This document shows positions 29,161 through 36,459 of a stretch of 64,000 bases of DNA, one piece after another. Each line of letters begins with the position of its first letter. Position 1 is the stretch's first letter. A program made the translations under genes and the position numbers. The notes beneath the pieces were generated by a model. That model was not told where the DNA came from and ran no database searches. It was given only the letters and a program-made list of their open reading frames with translations. Source of the DNA: Hyphomicrobiales bacterium (GTDB lineage: Bacteria > Pseudomonadota > Alphaproteobacteria > Rhizobiales > Beijerinckiaceae); contig JAQGKD010000009.1 in assembly GCA_028290285.1 (NCBI GenBank), positions 1 to 64,000 of the forward strand, given 5' to 3'.

Positions 29161-30087
29161 CTAGGGTGCCGCCATCACAAGCGCCAGTCCCGGCACGTCG
29201 ATGCCGCGATCCTGCCTGATCGACGCCTCGTCCAGGGCGGCGATGCTCCACCCGTGCAGATGCGCGAGACGTTCGAGATAGACGCGCGAATGCGTGTAGC
29301 GCAGGTCCGGACCGAGATTGAACTCGGGTCCTGTGGCGACCTGCACCGTGAAGCCGAACATGCCGCCTGAGCACAGCACCCGCGCCACCTGCGCGAACAG
29401 GGGCTCGAGATCGCCCAGGTAGACGAAGACGTCAGCCGCGAGGACGAGATCAACGGTGGCGTCGGCGTAGTCTTCAAGGAAGGCGCGCATCTCGGCGGCC
29501 TCCAGCTTGCGGTAGAGGCCCGTCGCCTTGGCGAGCGCGACCATCGCGGGCGCGAGGTCGACGCCGTCCATCACCTCGCATCGCGGGCCGATTTCTTGCG
29601 CTGCCAGGCCCGTTCCGCAGCCAAGATCGATTGCGGTGCCGAATCGGTTGGGACGGCCCGTGGCGAGACACGCGCGATCGATGGTTCCAGCGAGGATGCG
29701 CGGGCCGCGATAGGCCAGTCCTTTGAGCAGATGGCGCTCGAAGCGTTCGGCATATTGATCGAAGAGATCGCGGACATAGGCGTCCGGCGGACTCGCGGGC
29801 GAGGCCTGCGCGCCCAGCCGCGCGAGGCGCAGCGTCGAGCCGAAAGACCCTTCCGGATCGAGCAGGGCGGTGCGCTCGAAGGCAGCTATTGCGCCCGTCG
29901 CATCGCCGGAGGCTTCTCGCGCTTCGCCCAGAGCGAACCAGGCTGCCGGCCAGGAGGGCGCCAATTCCACCGTCTGCATGAGCAGGTCGGCAGCGACGGC
30001 GTGATCGCCCTCGGCGGCGGAATGACGAGCGTAATCATAGCGGCGATCTGCAGCCAGATTGCCGGAAGAGCGTGCGTAATGGGCCAT
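29161..30087 (-). CDS. TPR-methyltransferase fusion (class I SAM-dependent)
   Basis: A 308-residue protein with an N-terminal TPR region (about 20-85; ADLLMQTVELAPSWPAAWFA, ALGEAREASGD) joined to a Rossmann methyltransferase domain. SAM-binding features are AIDLGCGTGLAAQEIG, then MDGVDLAPAMVALA and DLVLAADVFVYLGDLEPLF. The DLGCGTG loop is intact. Substrate is unknown; relatives with this layout are annotated only as methyltransferases. It is the first gene of a run with the repair helicase (9-bp gap) and pdeM, so the three are very probably cotranscribed, which suggests but does not prove a role near DNA repair. Confidence 0.85.
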   Translation of the reverse strand: MAHYARSSGNLAADRRYDYARHSAAEGDHAVAADLLMQTVELAPSWPAAWFALGEAREASGDATGAIAAFERTALLDPEGSFGSTLRLARLGAQASPASPPDAYVRDLFDQYAERFERHLLKGLAYRGPRILAGTIDRACLATGRPNRFGTAIDLGCGTGLAAQEIGPRCEVMDGVDLAPAMVALAKATGLYRKLEAAEMRAFLEDYADATVDLVLAADVFVYLGDLEPLFAQVARVLCSGGMFGFTVQVATGPEFNLGPDLRYTHSRVYLERLAHLHGWSIAALDEASIRQDRGIDVPGLALVMAAP

Positions 30088-30251
30088 GCGCCCATCAGCG
30101 CCGCTAACGGCGCCGGGTCAAGGCGTCATGCCCGTCCAAGCTGTGCTTTGGCGCACAGCGGCCCGGAGGCAGGACGCTAATCTCAACATCAATCGATCGG
30201 GCCAGACAAAACGGCAGGCGATCGAGAGCGAGATCTGGACAGGAGCAAGCC

Positions 30252-30542
30252 ATGAACGCCATCGTCGCCCGCAAGACCCTCACCGCCATCGCCGGCGCCG
30301 CGACGCTCGGCCTCGGCATCGCCGCGACTGCGACGCCCGCAGCCGCCTGGTATCCCCATCATCACCACGGATATGGCTGGGGCGCGCCGGTCGCTGCTGG
30401 CGTCGTCGGCGCGCTGGCGCTGGGCGCCATGGCCTCGAATACGCAGCCGGGCTATTCCGAGGATTGCTGGATGGAGCGCCGCCCCGTCTACAGCCCCGGT
30501 GGTCGATTTCTCGGCAATCGCCGCATCCGCGTGTGCGAATAA
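30252..30542 (+). CDS. Small secreted hypothetical protein
   Basis: A 96-residue protein with a signal peptide (KTLTAIAGAATLGLGIAATA, cleavage after AAA near residue 32). The mature part begins with a His-rich stretch (WYPHHHHGYGWG), then a second hydrophobic segment (VAAGVVGALALGAMA) and ends with two cysteines (EDCWMERRPVY, RRIRVCE) that could form a disulfide. AGGAG precedes the start. Similar small proteins with a C-terminal CWxxRRPVY motif are common in Hyphomicrobiales and uncharacterised. Function unknown. Confidence 0.7.
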   Translation: MNAIVARKTLTAIAGAATLGLGIAATATPAAAWYPHHHHGYGWGAPVAAGVVGALALGAMASNTQPGYSEDCWMERRPVYSPGGRFLGNRRIRVCE

Positions 30543-30551
30543 AATGTGCAC

Positions 30552-30574
30552 GAGCCCCGTTCGCGGCGGGGCTC
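30552..30574 (+). terminator. Hairpin after the small secreted protein gene
   Basis: Perfect 8-bp GC stem (GAGCCCCG/CGGGGCTC), 7-nt loop, 9 bp after the stop codon. There is no T tract, so it may be a weak terminator or an mRNA 3' stabiliser. Confidence 0.5.
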
Positions 30575-30659
30575 ATCACAATTCCGGCAAAGTCTTCGGG
30601 AGAGCGCAACCTTCGCGGCGTCGACGGCGTTTCCAGATGCGGCACAGGAGTGACGAGTC

Positions 30660-30941
30660 ATGGCGAGCATCTTGAGCAGGATCGGAAGAAGCGACCGCCT
30701 CTGTGTCGCAGCCACTGTTTTCGCGATCACGGTGCTTGGCATCGGCGTCGCGGGCGCTGCGATCACGTTCAGCCCGGACGCCAGCACCAATCCCGCCATG
30801 CGCCCGCTGACTATTATGCGCTCGACGCAGCTCGTCCGAGCCTACGGCCCTGACGACGAGGATTGCGTTTACGCGATCCACAGGCTGCGCCTCCCCAACG
30901 GGACGACCAAGGCGACGCGCGAACTCGTCTGCAGCGATTGA
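30660..30941 (+). CDS. Small exported hypothetical protein
   Basis: A 93-residue protein with an N-terminal hydrophobic segment (LCVAATVFAITVLGIGVAGAA) that is either a signal peptide or a membrane anchor. The remainder is short and soluble, with two cysteines (DEDCVYAIH, RELVCSD) that could pair in the periplasm. AGGAG lies about 10 bp before the ATG. It follows another small secreted protein on the same strand but is separated by a hairpin. Not recognised; no function proposed. Confidence 0.55.
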   Translation: MASILSRIGRSDRLCVAATVFAITVLGIGVAGAAITFSPDASTNPAMRPLTIMRSTQLVRAYGPDDEDCVYAIHRLRLPNGTTKATRELVCSD

Positions 30942-31032
30942 TTTGCTGGCCATCACCAGGAAATAACGAGCCGCCCTTGTGCGCAGGCCCCCTTCCCGGC
31001 TAGCTTCTCTGTCATAGAGGAGCCACTCAACC

Positions 31033-31374
31033 GTGCCCGTGATTTACAAGATCGCCCCTGCCAGCCTCTGGCAGGAGGCGGAAGAGGCCGGTGTTTTCAC
31101 CGGCGCGCCCGTCGATCTCGCCGACGGCTTCATCCATTTCTCCACCGCCGACCAAGCCCGGGAAACCGCAGCCAAGCACTTCGCGGGGCAACGCGATCTC
31201 GTCGTCGTTTCGGTCGAGGCCGACGGCCTCGCGCCAGACCTGAAATGGGAGCCTTCGCGCGGCGGCGATCTTTTTCCTCATCTCTATCGGCCCCTGCGCG
31301 TGGATGAAATCGCCCGCGTCGATCCCCTGCCCTGGCTCGGCCAATCCCATGATTTCGGAGCGATCCTGCCATGA
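31033..31374 (+). CDS. DUF952 family protein
   Basis: A 113-residue soluble protein of the DUF952 family, recognisable by YKIAPASLWQEAEEAGVF, DLADGFIHFSTADQARETA and PHLYRPLRVDEI. The family resembles ADP-ribosyl/glutathione-type folds but has no established reaction. The start is GTG at 31033 with GAGGAG upstream. Its stop overlaps the pyrD start by 4 bp (ATGA), a pairing frequent in alphaproteobacteria and suggestive of coupled translation, though no functional link to pyrimidine synthesis is known. Confidence 0.88.
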   Translation: MPVIYKIAPASLWQEAEEAGVFTGAPVDLADGFIHFSTADQARETAAKHFAGQRDLVVVSVEADGLAPDLKWEPSRGGDLFPHLYRPLRVDEIARVDPLPWLGQSHDFGAILP

Positions 31375-32450
31375 GCGGTTTGGTCAATCGGCTTGCGCGA
31401 CCGCTCCTCTTCGCCATGGAGCCCGAGCAGGCGCATCGCGCCACCATCAAGGCCCTGAAACACCTGCCGATCCCGCGCGCGCCGGCGCCGGACCCGAGCC
31501 TCGCGGTCGAGGCTTTCGGCCTGCATTTTCCCGCGCCGCTCGGCATGGCGCCCGGTTTCGACAAGGGCGGCGAGGTGCCCGACGCCCTGCTGCGACTGGG
31601 CTTCGGCCATGTCGAGATCGGCACGATCACCCCGCTGCCACAGCCCGGAAATGCAAAACCCCGGCTGTTTCGCCTGGCCGAGGACCTCGGCGTGATCAAC
31701 CGCCTCGGCTTCAACAGCGAGGGACATGCGGTCGCCCATGCGCGGCTGGTGGCGCGGGCGGGACGCGGCGGCATCGTCGGCATCAATGTCGGCGCCAACA
31801 AGGACTCGAGCGATCGCTCCGGCGATTATGTGACGGGCATCCGCGCTTTCGCAGATGTCGCGAGCTATTTCACGATCAATATTTCCTCTCCCAACACGCC
31901 GGGCCTGCGGGATCTTCAACAGGCGGCCGCGCTCGACGATCTGCTGGCGCGTGTGGTCGAGGCGCGTGACGTCATGGCGGAAAAATACGGCCGCAAGCCG
32001 TTGCTGCTGAAAATCGCCCCGGACCTGACCGAGGGTGATCTCGACGATGTCGTGCGCGTGGCACGTGCGCGGGCGGTCGACGGCATGATTATCGGCAATA
32101 CGACCATCGAGCGCCCGCCGACCTTGCGCAGTCCGGAGGCGCGCGAGACCGGTGGCCTGTCCGGACGTCCGCTGTTCGAACTGTCGACGAAAATGCTGGC
32201 GGCCGCGTATCTGCGGGTCGACAGGCAGTTTCCGCTCGTGGGAGTGGGTGGAATCGACGGGCCGGACACGGCCTTCGCCAAGATCGAGGCGGGGGCGACC
32301 TTGCTACAGATCTATTCCGTGCTGGTGTTCGAAGGACCGGGCCTCATCGGCGAGATCCATAACGGCATTGCCCGCAAGCTGCGGGACAGCGGGCGGAGCC
32401 TCGACCAGATCGTCGGGTCCCGCGCCGCGCATTTCGCCGCCGGTTTCTAG
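31371..32450 (+). CDS. pyrD: Dihydroorotate dehydrogenase (quinone)
   Basis: A class 2 dihydroorotate dehydrogenase of 359 residues, membrane-associated, oxidising dihydroorotate to orotate with electrons passed to quinone. Seen are the N-terminal amphipathic region (LARPLLFAMEPEQAHRATIKAL), FMN-binding PLGMAPGFDKGGEV, GHVEIGTITP, NRLGFNSEG, the catalytic Ser region ISSPNTPGLRDLQ, LKIAPDL, IIGNTTIERP and VGVGGIDGPDTAFAKIEAGA. Length is standard. It is coupled to the DUF952 gene. Its stop shares the CTAG tetramer with the stop of the convergent DUF6460 gene. Confidence 0.97.
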   Translation: MSGLVNRLARPLLFAMEPEQAHRATIKALKHLPIPRAPAPDPSLAVEAFGLHFPAPLGMAPGFDKGGEVPDALLRLGFGHVEIGTITPLPQPGNAKPRLFRLAEDLGVINRLGFNSEGHAVAHARLVARAGRGGIVGINVGANKDSSDRSGDYVTGIRAFADVASYFTINISSPNTPGLRDLQQAAALDDLLARVVEARDVMAEKYGRKPLLLKIAPDLTEGDLDDVVRVARARAVDGMIIGNTTIERPPTLRSPEARETGGLSGRPLFELSTKMLAAAYLRVDRQFPLVGVGGIDGPDTAFAKIEAGATLLQIYSVLVFEGPGLIGEIHNGIARKLRDSGRSLDQIVGSRAAHFAAGF

Positions 32451-32827
32451 CGCCCCCGCATCGAGAGCAGGCGCATCACGAACCAGACCGGCAGGACGAT
32501 CACCGCACCCGCGATCAAGTATTGGATGATGTCGCGGAACGCCTCGAAGCCCATGTTCCACAGGCGCTGGAAGAAGCGCTCGACGCCGTGGATAACGTCA
32601 ATGGGGCGGATATCCAGCCACATCAGCAAGGCGCCGACGATCAGGGAAACGACGGCGAGTCGCACCGCGACCGCAATGGGAGAGCCGCCGAGAAAGCGGG
32701 TGACAGCGTTTTCAGCCATAGGGGTCGCTTGATCCTCGGTCGTCGACCAGCGCGGCGCGCCGCGTGGCGGCGGCGAGCCGGAGGCTGGCCCTCTGATGGC
32801 GGGCGGTTCGAGGTCCTGCTGTATCAT
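32447..32827 (-). CDS. DUF6460-type membrane protein
   Basis: A small membrane protein of about 126 residues. The N-terminal third is Pro/Arg-rich and disordered; the conserved part begins near MAENAVTRFLGGSPIAVAVRL and has two hydrophobic segments (AVVSLIVGALLMWLDI and YLIAGAVIVLPVWFVMRLL) separated by an amphipathic stretch (VIHGVERFFQRLWNMGFEAF). This layout matches the integrase-like-named DUF6460 family of Hyphomicrobiales, function unknown. The start at 32827 has AGGAG eight bases upstream; a shorter form starting at 32719 is possible. Confidence 0.75.
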   Translation of the reverse strand: MIQQDLEPPAIRGPASGSPPPRGAPRWSTTEDQATPMAENAVTRFLGGSPIAVAVRLAVVSLIVGALLMWLDIRPIDVIHGVERFFQRLWNMGFEAFRDIIQYLIAGAVIVLPVWFVMRLLSMRGR

Positions 32828-32880
32828 GGATTGGCTCCTGCAATGGCCCCTCAACGGGCAGAGGCGGGATACTCAGGCAC

Positions 32881-33306
32881 TCAGATGCGGTCCGGCGGCG
32901 TTTCCTCGCGCATGATTCGCATCATGCGTCGCATGAAGCTTTCGGCAAAATTCAGCGCGCGATCCATCTCGTCCTTGTTGGGAAGCGGGATCGAGGGACG
33001 CGGCGCTGCGGCGGCGGCGACCCGGGTCTTCAACTCGGCATTCTCTCTTGCGAGCCGGTCGATCTCCTGCTGGAGGGCGGTGCGCTCGTCGGGCGCGAGG
33101 CGGCACTCGACGCTCGCCTTCGTCGCGGTGCAGAGCGACACCGCGCCGGTGCGGGTATCGAGCCGCATGAAACCGCCTTCGGCCGGCGTCATCGTGTAAC
33201 GGCCGTTCTCCGTGGGCGGGACGTCCTGCGCGCGAGCGGCAGCCCCCAGCATCGTGAGACTGGCCAGCAGGAGGACGGCACGGGCACCCTGGAATCCGTA
33301 GCGCAT
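32881..33306 (-). CDS. Exported hypothetical protein with coiled coil
   Basis: A 141-residue protein with a signal peptide (ARAVLLLASLTMLGAAARAQ). The mature N-terminal half contains GRYTMTPAEGGFMRLDTRTG and two cysteines (SLCTATKASVECRLAPDE), followed by a short coiled coil (ALQQEIDRLARENAELKTRV) and a Met/Arg-rich tail (FMRRMMRIMREE). The GRYTMxPxxGGFxRLDTxTG pattern is recurrent in uncharacterised alphaproteobacterial proteins. It lies between the DUF6460 gene and the response regulator gene on the same strand. Function unknown. Confidence 0.7.
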   Translation of the reverse strand: MRYGFQGARAVLLLASLTMLGAAARAQDVPPTENGRYTMTPAEGGFMRLDTRTGAVSLCTATKASVECRLAPDERTALQQEIDRLARENAELKTRVAAAAAPRPSIPLPNKDEMDRALNFAESFMRRMMRIMREETPPDRI

Positions 33307-33385
33307 GGCACATTTCCCCTTGGGATCGTCGGAGCACACGATCTATCGGGTCGACTTGCGGCGAAAGCGGGGCGTGATGCGCCGC

Positions 33386-34057
33386 TCAGCCCTCCGGCGA
33401 CACGCTCTGCCACTGGCCGGCCTCGATTTTCGAGGCCGCGATGACCGCCTGCGTGCGGCTCTCGACCCCGAGCTTCTGCAGGATGGCGGAGACATGCGCC
33501 TTGACGGTCGCCTCGGATACCGTGAGTTCGTAGGCAATCTGCTTGTTGAGCAGGCCCTCGGACAACATCATGAGAACGCGCACCTGCTGGGGCGTCAACG
33601 ACGACAGGCGGCGCACCGTATCGGCCGTTTCCTTGTCCGCGGGGCCGGCGAGATCGACGTCGGCCGGGGTCCAGGTCTGGCCCGCGAGCACGCTGCGAAT
33701 CGCCTGTCGCATGGCCTCGATGTCGGTCGTCTTGGGGATGAATCCCGAGGCGCCGAAGTCGATACAGCGCCGGATGACGCCACGGTCCTCGTTGGCCGAG
33801 ACCACGACCACCGGAACGCCCGGATATTGCGCCCTCAGATACATGAGGCCGGAAAATCCGCGCACGCCCGGCATGGTGAGATCGAGCATGATCAGATCGG
33901 CGTCCGAGTTCTTCTCGAGTTCCGCGCTCAGCGATTCGAGATCGCCGCACTCGACGATGTCGGCATCCGCGACCGCGCCGGACACGGCCTGACGCAAGGC
34001 ACCGCGCACGAGGGGATGATCGTCTGCAATGAATATGCGTGTCGATGTCTGGTCCAC
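33386..34057 (-). CDS. LuxR-family response regulator (CrbR/ErdR-like)
   Basis: A 223-residue NarL/FixJ-type regulator. The receiver domain has the acidic pair ADDHPLVRG, the phospho-accepting Asp59 in LIMLDLTMPG and the conserved Lys in GFIPKTTD. The C-terminal LuxR helix-turn-helix reads LTPQQVRVLMMLSEGLLNKQ, IAYELTVSEATVKAHVSAIL, QKLGVESRTQAVI. The GTG start at 34057 follows AGGGGGAAA. It is divergent from an SSF transporter gene. This arrangement, plus an SSF-type hybrid kinase elsewhere in the window (10.9-14.4 kb), matches the CrbS/CrbR (MxtR/ErdR) systems that control acetate use; the pairing is inferred. Confidence 0.9.
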   Translation of the reverse strand: MDQTSTRIFIADDHPLVRGALRQAVSGAVADADIVECGDLESLSAELEKNSDADLIMLDLTMPGVRGFSGLMYLRAQYPGVPVVVVSANEDRGVIRRCIDFGASGFIPKTTDIEAMRQAIRSVLAGQTWTPADVDLAGPADKETADTVRRLSSLTPQQVRVLMMLSEGLLNKQIAYELTVSEATVKAHVSAILQKLGVESRTQAVIAASKIEAGQWQSVSPEG

Positions 34058-34252
34058 GCGTTTCCCCCTGATTGGCCGCGACGGCCGATTGGATCTTCGG
34101 CCTTCATGCACGAAATCCCCCGCATATACATTGATCCAGTTCGGATATGCTGAGCGGGGGTAGTCACGCACCGGTACCAACTCTATCTTTCATCGCCCTT
34201 GGCGCGGGCGCAAGCCCACGCCTCAGCCGATTGACGCAGCGGAGCCCTGCTT

Positions 34253-36022
34253 TTGCGAAATCATCTCACCGACGAGCAGCGCCAGAGCCGCGCCAGCCTC
34301 GATGGCCGCGTGGCTTTCGCGGCAGCGGCTGTTGCGCTCGGAGCCGGTCTCATCGTGCTCCTCGACCGGGTGGGCGTGCCGGAAGGCGTTGCAATCGTGC
34401 TCGGATTCGTGCTCGCGACCTTGGCCCTCTGCTTTGTCGGGTTGCCGCTCCGGTCGGCAAGGATTTCCACCTTCCTCGCGGGCGGACGCGAGATTCCGGC
34501 GTCCTACGCGGGGCTTGCGGGCGCGGCCTGTCTCGCCGCGCTGGTGCTGATTTTTCTGCCGCCCTTCCCATCAGGCTTGCCATTAGCGGCGATAGGCTGG
34601 GGCATCGGGGGAGGAATCGCCGGTCTCATGCTGTTGAGCGCACCGGTCCTGCGCAAGAGCGGTTCGTTCTCCGTGGCGGATCTCCTCTCGGGACGGTTTC
34701 CGGGTCTGGCCTTCCGCCTGCCTGCCGTCGCCGTGGTCGTCGCGGTCTGCGGAATGACCGCGCTGGCGGGGTTTGAACAGGCCATCCGGGTGATCGAGAC
34801 AGTCGCTGGCGGCACGCGCCTGCCGGCCGCGCTCCTCACCGGGGCCATCCTGATCGCAGTTACGGTCCCCGGCGGCCTCGCCGGTTCAATCTGGACGGGG
34901 GCCGCCGCTGCGGGCATGGCGATCGCGGGAATGGCGCTTCCTCTTCTCGTTCTGGCTGGCCGAGGAGCCGATCTCCCCGTTCCTTTTGTGGGGAATGCCG
35001 AAATCTGGAGCCACGCCTCCGAGCGCGTGGCGGACTGGACGCAGCTTGCCGCGAACGACCTTGGCGGGCTCTGGCTCGCCGTTCCCCTCGCGGTGGGATT
35101 GGCGGGCTTTTCACCGCTGCTGGCCACCGCCATCGGCTGCCGCAGCAGAACGGGCGCGCAGCATGCGCAACTTGCCCTGACGGCCTGGCTCCTGCTGATT
35201 CTGGGAGGGCTCGCGATCACCTTCGCGGCGACAGCGCTGGGCCTCGACCTCGCGCTGGCAGGCCAGCGACCCGACCGGCTTGCCGAGAGTTTCTACCGGG
35301 CGAGCGCGGACGGGTGGTTGAGGATCTGCGGGCAATTCGTCGATGGCCCCGCACCCGCGCGGGCCGCCTGCGCTGCCCTGCCCGACTTCGCCGCCGTGCT
35401 CCGCCCGAGCGACTATGCGATCGAGCCCCGCTTTCTGGCTTTCGAACTCAGCAAGGTCCGCGCCCTCGGCGGCGCCTACAGCGGGCTGGCGGGAGCCGGC
35501 TGGTTCGCGGTCTGCGTCGCGCTCGCTGCTGCCGGACTTCAAGGCGTGTCAACCGCATTAGGCAACGACCTTATCTATCGCGTGGTGGACAGCGGGGCCA
35601 TCACGAGCCGCCGTCTGGCGATCGCGCGCCTGCTGCTCGTCGTGTCGGTCCTCGGAATGGTGATGTGGTCAGTGGCGCATAGTCTTGAGCCACGCGCCCT
35701 CGTGGGCCTCGCGCTCACGCTGTCGGCGGCAACCGTCACGCCGCTCGTGCTGCTGAGCCTGTGGCCCCGCGCTGGCCGGCTCGAGGCGACGCTGGCGCTG
35801 CTCGCAGGACTCTGTTCCGTCGGCGCGGTTCTGTTCGCAACCACGGCGATTGATGCCGCCGTCCGTCTGGGCATGGCCGCGAGCGCAGGCGCGGCCGTCG
35901 CGCTGGCTGCGGGCTTGATCGTGAGCCTGCGTCCACGCGCGGGGCTGGCGCCGGGCGCACAGTTTCTGGACACTCTCCTGCACGGCGCCAACGAGGCTTT
36001 GAATCCCGACAAGGGCGCCTGA
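34253..36022 (+). CDS. Sodium:solute symporter family transporter
   Basis: A polytopic protein of 589 residues with about 13 membrane segments, of the SSF superfamily (VC_2705/ActP-related). The N-terminal segment (VAFAAAAVALGAGLIVLLDR) is followed by STFLAGGREIPASYAGLAGA, the usual SSF start of the transport core, and SFSVADLLSGRFPG. A soluble insert (about 340-390) contains two cysteines (RICGQFVDG, ARAACAALPDF). The gene is divergent from a CrbR-like regulator, so uptake of acetate or another short carboxylate is plausible but not shown. The start is TTG at 34253 with CGGAG upstream; the next in-frame ATGs lie within the membrane region. Confidence 0.82.
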   Translation: MRNHLTDEQRQSRASLDGRVAFAAAAVALGAGLIVLLDRVGVPEGVAIVLGFVLATLALCFVGLPLRSARISTFLAGGREIPASYAGLAGAACLAALVLIFLPPFPSGLPLAAIGWGIGGGIAGLMLLSAPVLRKSGSFSVADLLSGRFPGLAFRLPAVAVVVAVCGMTALAGFEQAIRVIETVAGGTRLPAALLTGAILIAVTVPGGLAGSIWTGAAAAGMAIAGMALPLLVLAGRGADLPVPFVGNAEIWSHASERVADWTQLAANDLGGLWLAVPLAVGLAGFSPLLATAIGCRSRTGAQHAQLALTAWLLLILGGLAITFAATALGLDLALAGQRPDRLAESFYRASADGWLRICGQFVDGPAPARAACAALPDFAAVLRPSDYAIEPRFLAFELSKVRALGGAYSGLAGAGWFAVCVALAAAGLQGVSTALGNDLIYRVVDSGAITSRRLAIARLLLVVSVLGMVMWSVAHSLEPRALVGLALTLSAATVTPLVLLSLWPRAGRLEATLALLAGLCSVGAVLFATTAIDAAVRLGMAASAGAAVALAAGLIVSLRPRAGLAPGAQFLDTLLHGANEALNPDKGA

Positions 36023-36035
36023 GTTGCCGCCCGAA

Positions 36036-36248
36036 TCAGGCGCGCGGCTTCACCGCGGTGTCGAATTCGGATTTCACGCAGATCGTGCCGACGTCCGTGA
36101 TGTCGCCCGCAAGCAGCGCGGCATCGTGCGCCGCCGTCTCCGCCGCCTTGCAGGCGTTGACGCTGGGAAATTCCTTAACTTGCGTGTTGGTCTGGCCGTT
36201 GGACCCGAGCAGAACAAGCACAAGATGAATCACGGTAATCGAGTTCAC
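36036..36248 (-). CDS. Small hypothetical protein, 70 aa
   Basis: A short protein beginning with a hydrophobic segment (ITVIHLVLVLLGSNGQTN), then FPSVNACKAAETAAHDAALL and a C-terminal TICVKSEFDTAVK. The two cysteines and the pattern resemble small exported proteins of alphaproteobacteria. A GTG at 36248 is proposed as start, with only a weak ribosome site; the frame is open 31 codons upstream. It ends 13 bp from the convergent transporter gene. Function unknown and gene reality only moderately supported. Confidence 0.5.
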   Translation of the reverse strand: MNSITVIHLVLVLLGSNGQTNTQVKEFPSVNACKAAETAAHDAALLAGDITDVGTICVKSEFDTAVKPRA

Positions 36249-36459
36249 GGGTGGCCCCCGAATGGTTCGGACTGGACACGGGCCCTGTGCAAATGCCGGG
36301 CCTCTCGTTGCAAAAGTTTTTTGCGGGGCCAGCGGAACCAACCCGGCCGATCAACGTTAGCGCGAGTCATGACGCGTGTATCCGGAATTAAGCGGCATAC
36401 CGCTTTTAATTCATACGGTTATCTGTCGCAGGTGGCGTAAATACCGCACTGCGCGGGAA

